A stretch of 64,000 nt of DNA from Sabellastarte sp. h YS-2021 (Eukaryota > Annelida > Polychaeta > Sabellida > Sabellidae). Shown here one piece after another: positions 55,916 to 64,000 of the stretch; positions within the stretch are counted from its first letter, which is position 1, and each line of letters opens with the position of its first letter. A model generated the notes under the pieces. That model was not told the origin of the DNA. It made no database searches and saw nothing but the letters and a program-made list of their open reading frames with translations. The DNA lies in contig OZ024930.1 in assembly GCA_964017235.1 (NCBI GenBank), forward strand, positions 29,950,614-30,014,613, in the 5' to 3' direction. Both the position numbers and the translations under genes were made by a program.

Positions 55916-57279
55916 GTTACCAAAGTTTGACCCATTTTAAGTTATTTATTACACAGTCTTATACGAATCTGAACATGTTTAGCAGTTGTCAATAATAATT
56001 TGCCACATTAACAACCTTTTATGAAGTTATTTAACCTTTTAGTAGTAACTTTATTATTACTATTATTATTCATATTATTATTATTACAAAAATTCATAAA
56101 AAATCGTTCAAATCATTTAACAGAATTTAATATGAAAATGTAGCAAATGAATAGGTCTATCTACTGGAACAGCATCAAAAAACTATTTAAACCTTTAAGT
56201 TACTGAAGCTATACTTGGCATTAAATAACTTCTTGTTTTTTTTAAAGTGAGCTGCAAAGTCTTCTAAATTGCCTGAGAAAATTCAAAATGAAGTGTAATT
56301 TCCTTCTGAATGAGTTGCAGCACACTGTGTGGTGGATATTTACCCAGAACTTATCAATCATCCTTTGGAAAAAATCCCCTGTGGGTGATTTGCACATGCG
56401 CAGAAATTGTTGTTAACAACAGAAATTAAACAGGTCCTAAATCTTCTCTAGCACTGTTCCTTGTGCACTGTTCACACATCTACAGATGAACAGATTCTGT
56501 CTGAAGTCCTGTAAGCATCGATGACAATACAAATTGATACAAGACTTATGTGACATACTTCATTTAAACACACCAGAAATTACAAAAAAAATACATAAGA
56601 TACTGACAGCTTCTTTAGAGAATTTCCTTCAAATAAAGACTGACCAAAATATAAAAAAAGACATTTAAAATCATATGGTTAAGATAACTTTTTTGCTTAC
56701 ACACACAATTTTGTTCCCTAGTTGTAGAAATCTCCTTTAACAAATCATGCAGAAAACACCAAATAGTAAAAGTTTACACTTAGTGAAAAAATCACACAAT
56801 ATGTCAAAACACACATTGAGTTACCAATTATAATTCTTTTTAATTAGCTATCCAGTCACTTTGTAAGATTTAGACATGTTCAAGTGTAGTGAAATAGAAA
56901 CTACACAATATGTTTTCTCTTAGTAATTGGGCTTTTTGTGGGAATGAAAACTTTAAACCGCCCTAAAAAACACTTTGCCATAACGCAAATTATAAACTAG
57001 TATGTTATGACCAAGTCCATATTATTGTGGATCATATTTCTTGACACACAAAAACATAGTGTTTATATTTAATAACAGCAATTATCCCATTAGAGTACAT
57101 TTGAATTTGATAGTTGAATTTCCACTGAAATTTGAAACTTTAAACTCAAAAATTCAATTATGTCAAATATTACACGCCCTTCAGATTTACAGAGAGCGCT
57201 ATTGTATCCTTGTCACACACAATAATTAATCTACACTTAGCCTGTGTTTTCAAGCTTGTGATTTGCAGTTTTGTGTTTC
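55916..57279. other. No supported gene
   Basis: AT-rich, with a short ATT microsatellite near 56050. No exon or element recognised. Confidence 0.4.
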
Positions 57280-57600
57280 TCTGCCACAAACTTTTCAGTG
57301 TACTTTTTACAATGATGTAAAACAGAAAATTAATTGAATATAATTTCAAACATTACCACAAGACAAAACGAAAAAAATAACATTTATGTCTCTATTTTAT
57401 TACAATAATGTAAAATAGGAAAATTAAGTGAGTGACGTATATTTTTTAAAAATTATCACAAGTATCATAAAAAACTAACATTAATTTCTGTCTACACAAA
57501 ATTTTTGTTATACTTTTTGACAATAATGTAAACTAGGAAAAATTAATTGAGTGACACATTTTTTTTTTACTTTATCACAAGTAAAGCAAAAGTAATATCC
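57280..57600 (+). repeat. Three-copy AT-rich tandem repeat, ~90-120 bp
   Basis: ACAATAATGTAAAATAGGAA, then AATTAAGTGAGTGAC and ATTATCACAAGTA, at about 57309, 57399 and 57519. Confidence 0.85.
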
Positions 57601-57954
57601 GAGTCTGTGGTATACTTCACAAGAATTATCTTACATTTATAATCCACCTACTTTGTTTGAATCATAAGTAACATAATTCTACATTTCCCTAAGGAATGCA
57701 AGAAAGTAAGTCATGAAATGTAGTCGTAGTAAGGGGGCAATCATTCAATGTACAAAGTTTACTGGATAACTTTCTATGGACAGCGGACATGCAACACAAA
57801 AATATTACAGGTCTGTACCAAAAAGTTGTCAGTCTATATTTCAATGTGGGTTCAATCAATATTGAGTTTCAAAACTGACCAATTAGGATGTGCTGAGGAA
57901 TAAATGGCTCAATGGTATTTTCATCAATTTAAAAATGTTTGTTGTGACGGCCCC

Positions 57955-58530
57955 AGTAACAAAACAAGAGCACTTAGAGAGTGCAGACCTCCACCAAGGC
58001 AGCTCAGTCCCCCAATGCTGTGTCTACTCCATAAAATAATTCCTGGGCTTTGAAAACCTACCATTAGCATTGATATTGTATTTTTTATGCTTTGTTCCTT
58101 GTCCCATTTCAGACATTTAATGAAAATTTCATCCAAATCCATCCATAACGTTTTGAGTTATCTTCCTTTAAAAAATACCTGGATCCAGAAGATCCAGACA
58201 ATGATCCGGATCACACCCAAAATCTAATCACTTCTTCCTTGTCCCATTTTGGACATGTCCTGAACATTTCATCGGAATCCGTCGATAACTTTTCAAATAA
58301 TCTTCCTTTAAAGAATTCTGGGATCCAGAAGATCCAGACAGTGATCCAAATCACTCCCAAAATCTAATCACTAAGTCTTCCTTTTACCATTTCGGACATA
58401 TCCTGAAAATTTTATCAAAATCCATCTATAAATTTTGAGTTATCTTGTTCACAAACAAACAGACGGACAGACAGACGGACAGACAAACAAAGGCGAAAAC
58501 ATAACCTCCTTGCTTGGCATAGGTAATAAC
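57955..58530 (-). repeat. Long R7-family copy with internal duplication
   Basis: On the minus strand: CAAGGAGGTTATGTTTTCGC, a GTCTGTCCGTCTGTCTGTCC run, then GAACAAGATAACTCAAAA. The segment from GGATATGTCCGAAATGG to GATCTTCTGGATCC occurs about 2.5 times. It ends TTGGTGGAGGTCTGCACTCT. Confidence 0.8.
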
Positions 58531-58765
58531 TTTGGTAGAGAAAATATATGAACAATTTTAAAAAGTTACAGGACATACAGTCCTGTAATTCTAGAAAGAA
58601 ACAGGTCCCTGAGAACAGTTACCAGTCTCAACAGCAGGGTAGGTGTTAATTTTGGCATCAGTTAATATAAAAACTTCAGTTTTTAACTTGAAATTTTTCT
58701 GATATTTCCCCATGAATTTTAGTGAAAAACGAGCAGTGGCTCTATCAAAAAATGTCTAAGCAATC

Positions 58766-58875
58766 GGTCAGTGTTGTGAAAACAGTCATTAATTTATCTA
58801 TCATATTTTATGTGTATCATTTCAAAACAAAACACTTAATTACTCATGTTACACAAAGTACTTGAGATATGAGTT
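58766..58875 (+). repeat. Diverged two-copy repeat, first copy
   Basis: GTGTTGTGAAAACAGTCATT through CACAAAGTACTTGAGATATG. The second copy is at 59595-59698 (GTGGAAACAGTCACTAACTC through CAAATTACTTGAGATATT). Confidence 0.75.
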
Positions 58876-59206
58876 ATGGTTACAAAACCATAGAATGATT
58901 TAAGAAATGAACCTGAGATGGTGATTAAGGCTTCCAAGTATCTTATTTACTCCATGTTTTCAACTGGGAAGCAAAAATTAAATGTCTCTTGCTTCCACTG
59001 GATATAAGTTCATATCAAATATTGCAAATGTTTGAACTGGCTAAGCCTCAGAAATTTCCCTGTTGTATTCTGTTGATTCTTATCGATGGAGTTCTAGGGA
59101 ATGTGTATTGTTGGTTCATGGCCAACACTAAATGAATACATTATAAATAAAGAAGTTAGAGGAAAACTTAAAGCTTCTGTCACATAAACAAGCAAATCCA
59201 AAGTTA

Positions 59207-59342
59207 GGGTTTTACATCCCATTCAATAGCCAGGGTCCATATATTAGGACACAGCTGAGCATTGTCACTTGTGGGAGTAGAACCGCCCACAGAGGTGACA
59301 GTCTGTAATTAAATACCAAACCTGCTAACCCACAAGGCCGCG
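59207..59342 (-). mobile_element. tRNA-derived SINE-2 copy
   Basis: On the minus strand: GCGGCCTTGTGGGTTAGCAG, TTACAGACTGTCACCTCTGT, GACCCTGGCTATTGAATGGG and ATGTAAAACCCTAACTTT. Confidence 0.75.
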
Positions 59343-59414
59343 AAAGATATATTTATCACCAAACCTGCTTACCATTGCACAACTGCATGTGGACATGATA
59401 AGTAACTAAAGGAC

Positions 59415-59542
59415 TCTCTTATATATTTACTCCTACACACAAGTTCCCAGATTTGCTCAGACTTGATGAAAAGTCCGGATCTCCGTATCTGCACCCACAG
59501 AAATAAAACTGGTACTTGTGTGTAGGAGTGAATATATAGGAC
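59415..59542. mobile_element. Small inverted-repeat element (128 bp)
   Basis: The left arm is CTCTTATATATTTACTCCTA followed by CACACAAGTTCCCAG. The right arm is its inverse with about five mismatches. The middle of about 58 bp is non-coding. It is likely a miniature foldback or MITE; no target duplication is clear. Confidence 0.75.
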
Positions 59543-60019
59543 AGGCCTTTAATTTATAGTGTATGAAAACAGTAGTGTCAGGAATCACTGCTTGGTGTTT
59601 GGTGGTGTGGAAACAGTCACTAACTCATCTCATATTTATCAGTGTCATTCAAAGCAAACACTTTACTGCTCACATTTCACAAATTACTTGAGATATTATA
59701 TTGTATGCATGGATCTAGTACACCCACAATAACTCTATTGTCTAAAATCATAAGTATATAGATGCCCTATGGTTGATGCACCTTTACACTATAAAATATG
59801 TGTTTGAGATCTGGAATATATTGTGACATTGTTATCCTGCATTGAGATGATATACAAAATGTACAAACATTAACTCCTCAACTGATTCTCAGTCCATTGT
59901 AAAGCCAATGTTAATATGTTCAGTAATGGTTTATACTGAGGTCAAAGTAGGAGTTTAAAGTAGTATTCAGTATTTAAGGTCACATCAATACAAGGTCCTC
60001 TGTACACCAGGCATTTTGA

Positions 60020-60110
60020 CATAGGCTGGAATTGAACCTATAACCATAAAAGTGAGACCCTAAGTGATTATATGCCACACTGGTTACCAACTCCAAAGGC
60101 GAGTGTACAT
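60020..60110 (-). mobile_element. tRNA-like SINE head
   Basis: On the minus strand: GTTGGTAACCAGTGTGGCAT (A box region) and TATAGGTTCAATTCCAGCC (perfect B box). The 3' part is not assigned to a family. Confidence 0.65.
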
Positions 60111-60677
60111 CATCATATTGTAAAACATGAACACACTTTTACCTTCAACTAAAATATCATACTTCAAGTTCTATTATCAACGTTATAACAGGCAATTTAA
60201 TTACAAGGTAGACATAGTCTCTGTATAGGACAAGCTTATCAAATAACCACAGTGGTTTTTTGTGTCATGTAACCCTTTATTTCTAAACAAAATATTATAC
60301 CGATGACATATGTCATTTGTTTGACCTATTTTATCTCTGGTGAAATGCTATTTTGCAATGGAAAACCTTGTAACCATATAAAACTCTTCAAACACTTTAG
60401 CAGGAATTTTTATATTATTTGTAGCTAATTTTCATCCATTTCAAATTCTGAAGTGGAAAAAAATTCATGGCAGACATATTTTGAGCCTTAGTTTACAACA
60501 TTAAGTCCACTACCTCAGCATTTGAGCCAGTGAGTTAGCCAAAGCTTAGACTGAGATCATTGCTAAAATCCATTGAGTCTGAGCCAATGGGCTCATCTAA
60601 AATACTTTAAAATTTGAGACAAAAAATTTAACTTTGAGCCTGAGACCAGGCTAACACCTTTCATGAAATCAGCCCAT

Positions 60678-61201
60678 GGGGCTGGTTTCACAAAATGATC
60701 TGGACTGTACTTGAAGGTTAGACTTTTGTCTTAGACTCAAGCTAAGTCTTTGGACTTAGACCATTCAAAAAGCATGTAGCAAAGTGTTGGGCTTAAAGTC
60801 CACCTGGGAGTGGGCTTAACTTTTTAAAACCAAAACTTCAATGTGACTGCTATAAATTTTTATCCGCTTCAAAATTTCGAGAAGTTGAAAATTAAGTGAG
60901 AATATATAGAACAATCCCTAAAGTAGCCTCAGAATGTTTTCATTTGGTTATAAGGTTGGCCAAAAACCTTATAACAGTACTTTTTTCTGAGATAAAAAAT
61001 TGTCAAACAAAGGATATTTTGAGTGGAAACAATGGGTCATATGACACAGAAAATCTCTGTGGTTATTTGATAAATCAGTCTAAGCTTGTTTTTTTATGAA
61101 ATCTATTTCAGTCCAAAAATTAGCCAAGTCAAAAAGTATTATATTTATGTTTCAGACTTAGCAAAAACTTGGCTAAGTCTCACACTCTGTAAAATCGACC
61201 C
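60678..61201. mobile_element. TIR element with GGGGCTGGTTTCACAAAATG end
   Basis: The right end is an imperfect inverse (inverse of GGGTCGATTTTACAGAGTGT). Inner ACTTAGCC / GGCTAAGT blocks are also inverted. A diverged relative may lie directly to the left (60495-60677, ending GAAATCAGCCC). Non-coding; the 67-codon frame inside is not supported. Confidence 0.55.
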
Positions 61202-61337
61202 ATGCGCTTCAGTCTGAATAATATTATATTCATATTACTTGATAACCTCAGCATAATTCACTTCACACAAATAACCTATTAAAAATGTCATATTTGAAGT
61301 TATATTATCAAAGTTAAAAGTGACAGTACATTACAAA

Positions 61338-61588
61338 CAGCGTTCGACACTAATGCTGTCCCCCTGGTCTGTGGCCAGTAGAATATTTTAAGGACTTGCA
61401 GAGTTTAAAAGTTACTGGCCCCTTTTGCCAGTAGATTTCATTCAACACTTTCACCTGAGATACTGAATAAAATGGTGTGCTTTTATTTCTCCTAATTAAT
61501 GACCACCACAAAATCTAAAGGACCAGTAGATATCGAGAGTTACTGGCCCTATGGTCCAGCCGACATTTTTTGTTAGTGTCAAACACTG
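61338..61588. mobile_element. hAT-like MITE with perfect 8-bp TSD
   Basis: The left end is CAGCGTTCGACACTAA. The right end is the inverse of CAGTGTTTGACACTAA. ATTACAAA flanks both sides (61330-61337 and 61589-61596). The CAG.G start and 8-bp duplication are hallmarks of the hAT superfamily. The interior carries several TACTGGCCC / GCCAGTAGA motifs in both orientations. Confidence 0.93.
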
Positions 61589-61717
61589 ATTACAAATGTC
61601 CAGGTGCAGGACAGGCAATGAATAAATTTCAAATTATCCTGAAGTGCAGACAGACCCACTACCACAGAGATGAGAGACTTACATAAAGTGATTAAATCCA
61701 GTAAATTAAGATGTTAC

Positions 61718-61928
61718 CTCTATTGAGTAATTCCCTTTCTGTTCATATGTCACCAAAACCTTAATTTGTCCTAGGTTCCCTAGACTTGTCTTATCAGAAA
61801 ACGACAATTTAATGTTCACATATCCATTCACGGTATGAATTGCACCTTCTTTCATAATATCCTCATATTCTTTGGCAATATTGTTATTTTTATTCCCCAA
61901 AAAACTTTGATTGTTCGCATTTGAAAAT
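61718..61928 (-). CDS. Putative internal coding exon, C2-domain-like
   Basis: On the minus strand: acceptor AATAAAATAG|A (start 61928) and donor ATAGAG|GTAACA. Open for 1 nt plus 70 codons. The peptide starts FSNANNQSFLGNKNNN, a polar linker. It continues with VNIKLSFSDK and ends LGQIKVLVTYEQKGNYSIE. The last segment fits the opening strands of a type-I C2 domain as in synaptotagmins, rabphilin or RIM proteins (pattern LG.I...L.Y......L.V), where the next exon would carry the rest. The assignment rests on this short pattern only. Neither neighbour exon was found in the window. Confidence 0.5.
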
Positions 61929-61930
61929 CT

Positions 61931-62435
61931 ATTTTATTAAAAATAAAATATGCATTAAACGTGTACGGTATGCTATTGTAAACCACTTTTAATCACTTGG
62001 AACTAAAGTAAATATTTATATCCAAGAAATTGTTTCCAACACCAGATCAGTGCTCTCTTGCCATTGCGTGAAACTGTTTTAGAAAAGAACAATATTCATC
62101 CTCACAACAAGTTTACATTCTTCTGTACACTGAAACAGGAACTTATTGTTTGGAGTTACTACAGCCAATTAAATAAGCCCCGCCCATTTTAAGGAGATGA
62201 AAATTGACATCTCTATCTGAAACATAGGGGTACCTTGCATGGATAATCATGCATTGATTGACCCACTCATGCACATAGGCACAGTGAGCCATACAGGCGA
62301 CCACACAGATATATAAGAAAGATTGATAAATAATACCAATTGTTTTAATGGATATTTTAATACCCCAACTTCCCTGCCACGAGTGTAATATCCCAACTAC
62401 CCAAGTATGCAGTCTTGGATGTACATCCCTGTCTT
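61931..62435. other. No supported gene
   Basis: A 126-codon minus frame (62523-62143) overlaps the inverted-repeat element to its right and lacks splice or domain support. Confidence 0.35.
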
Positions 62436-62617
62436 TAATGTTAGACGGCATTAATGTTAGATTGTAATAAAAACAGATTATAGCTAAACCCATTTTATGT
62501 GATACATATACACCAGGGTTCACTAATTACATTTCTAAATATTTTAAGGATATTGCGTAAAATCAGACAATATACTGACAACTTGTCTAACATTAATACC
62601 ATCTAACATAAATGACA
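62436..62617. mobile_element. Inverted-repeat element, ~180 bp
   Basis: TTAATGTTAGACGGCATTAA, then TGTTAGATTG, on the left. Its inverse (TCTAACATTAATACCATCTA, then ACATAAATGAC) is on the right. Each arm itself contains two TAATGTTAGA motifs. Confidence 0.65.
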
Positions 62618-62635
62618 CAGGTGTAGTCTTCTTAA

Positions 62636-62652
62636 CCCTCCTAAGAGGAGGG
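62636..62652. terminator. Small GC-rich hairpin CCCTCCT-AAG-AGGAGGG
   Basis: A perfect 7-bp stem with a 3-nt loop. Listed for structure only. No transcript end is implied in this eukaryotic context. Confidence 0.3.
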
Positions 62653-62684
62653 ATGAATGTAATCATGCTTTTAACCTATCTGTC

Positions 62685-62880
62685 AGCATAACTGGAAAAC
62701 TATACATTGAACCAGGGTCACATTTTGCCACAAGGTGGGGCCTGACTGGGGTTCGGTCCTCCTCAAAGATGGTTTGGGTTCTAAGGAAGACTAGGAACCA
62801 TCTGACTTGTCTTGGAACCCAGCGCAACTAATCCTGACCAAACTTCTTTTTCCAAAGGTTTTAACGACCAACTTATACAA
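62685..62880 (+). repeat. Dispersed repeat, copy 1 of two
   Basis: GCATAACTGGAAAACTATAC, CAAGGTGGGGCCTGACTGGG and TTCTTTTTCCAAAGGTTTTA. It aligns with 63555-63705 (GCATAACTGAAAATCTATGC, CAAGGTGGGGTCCAACTAGG, AGCTTTTTCCAAAATACC). The segments between also show a short duplicated block (GTGCATTCCCAAGCTATCTG and GTGCATCACAATCTCTCTG). Confidence 0.7.
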
Positions 62881-63554
62881 TTTCAATCTGATTTAAATAC
62901 AATTAAAAGTAGTGGCCATAGAATATATGACGGGTTCATATAATCGACTCTACACTGTTAGGCTCCGATTTTGTCTCCAATAAAGATGACAGTTGGGAGA
63001 TGACAAGAATGTAGAGCCACCCCATGCAGGGAGCGATTTCATCATTTTAATCAAATTTCAGTGCAGTGCATTCCCAAGCTATCTGATTTCAGCACAATTA
63101 GATAACACCTATAGGTTTGGGTAGTAGTAAGATTAGACTTATTTGTAATAAGGGATCACTGGAGTGCATCACAATCTCTCTGATTTGACTTTGGGGGCAT
63201 TACAACAAATCGGAATGAAGATGTGGACTTCGGTGTCATCAAGCAAAGTCGGTCAATTTTCAAAAATTATCAAACACATTTCATGTTCTATACCCACGTT
63301 TGCACCCTTCATGATTGTGCTTCTCAAAATATATGATTGTGCAAATTTGTTCCCAGTTTCAAAATTGGCAAAAGTCAGGGACAAAGTCCAGAAAATGAAA
63401 TCATCATTTACAGATATTTAGAACTTTTGTGGGTGAGGATAAAGCTTGACATGATGGTACAAAAACTAAAAATCACCTGAAATATGTATAATTTCAAATT
63501 TGATTTGAAATGGAGCTTTAAAATTCAGCTGTAATTGAAATCAGGCATGTTTGT

Positions 63555-63705
63555 CTGTGTGCATAACTGAAAATCTATGCCTTGGATCTGGGGCATACTT
63601 TTTATACAAGGTGGGGTCCAACTAGGCTCAGAGTCATCCACATGGTCATCCAAATCCAGAATTGCTAACACAGCTTTTTCCAAAATACCTGCAGGTGGTG
63701 GTGGC
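63555..63705 (+). repeat. Dispersed repeat, copy 2 of two
   Basis: See the copy at 62685-62880. Frames in this area are not supported as genes. Confidence 0.65.
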
Positions 63706-64000
63706 TTGCGCGTTATCAGGAAATGCTTGTTTACCAGACTTCCTTATTTGGTTATGTATTGTTTACGTTTCCTTGCTAAACCTGAAATGTTCTAAGATTG
63801 GAGTCATACTTCTGGAGAAGTGTAAACATACCATAACAAGCAAAGGAAGCAAAATTGCGAAGATTGGCAAAATTTTGGAGAGTATCTAGCATGCTTTATA
63901 CTTTTGGAAAAGTTGAGGATTTTGCTTCCTGACTCCCAAAAATCAGGATCTTCAGTGCAACTTACCTCAATTACATTAAGTCAAATTGTAGAGCGTGGGA
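63706..64000. other. No supported gene at the window end
   Basis: A consensus minus-strand donor (TTGAG|GTAAGTTG, 63966) lies near the edge. All three frames upstream of it have stops within 35 nt, so it is not a coding exon unless it is untranslated. Confidence 0.4.

Noticed and set aside
62143-62523. 126-codon minus frame
   Set aside because: Part of it lies in an inverted-repeat element; no splice or domain support.

Overview
This 64 kb window is AT-rich animal nuclear DNA. Coding exons are sparse and have GT-AG borders. The rest is dense in tRNA-derived SINEs, 5'-truncated LINEs, short non-autonomous DNA transposons and tandem arrays. The SINE tails (ending in GATGTAAAACCCCAAATAAA-type sequence), the L2-like LINE and the short TIR elements with tandem-repeat cores resemble marine lophotrochozoan genomes. 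A mollusc is the best guess, but that is an inference. There are no operons, bacterial genes or CRISPR arrays.

Host coding content. The best-supported host exon is a 997-nt internal exon on the minus strand (34823-33827), serine-rich and unrecognised, with a clean acceptor and a CAG|GTGAGT donor. A short ATG-containing exon on the same strand (16926-16799) ends in the same splice phase, so it may be an alternative first exon of the same gene. A 211-nt minus exon (61928-61718) resembles the start of a C2 domain and probably belongs to another gene. Weaker candidates lie at 27178-27382 plus 27784-27840 (+), 52255-52424 (+) and 55583-55434 (-).

Mobile elements by region. 0-2 kb: a palindromic foldback element split by a MULE-like MITE with a 9-bp target duplication. 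8.4-11 kb: a PIF-like MITE, then a second foldback copy split by a SINE (12-bp TSD) and a TA-flanked MITE. 13-21 kb: SINEs, an L2 tail and a PIF-like MITE. 22-26.8 kb: a TIR element containing a tandem-core element, then an L2-like LINE with one open reading frame for its reverse transcriptase. 28-32.5 kb: a SINE with an L2-like tail, minisatellites and a second LINE (minus). 33-37 kb: a D-type array, the large exon, a second PIF-like copy with a 58-bp palindrome, and a pogo/Tigger-like MITE. 39 kb: a TATA/CCAAT/AATAAA segment that looks like a solo LTR or a promoter. 40-51.5 kb: about 11 kb of related satellite arrays (A, B, C and D types), one of them interrupted by a SINE with a 13-bp TSD. 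52-64 kb: tandem-core and SINE copies, older dispersed repeats and a hAT-like MITE with a perfect 8-bp TSD.

The two LINEs supply retroposition machinery of the kind the SINEs would use, and one SINE appears to share the L2-like 3' tail. Transposases for the TIR elements must be encoded elsewhere. I found no previously undescribed gene system. The most interesting signals are the nested insertions that can be ordered in time, paired base changes in the satellite stem, arrays carrying nuclear-receptor-like or YY1-like motifs, and the phase-matched alternative exon.
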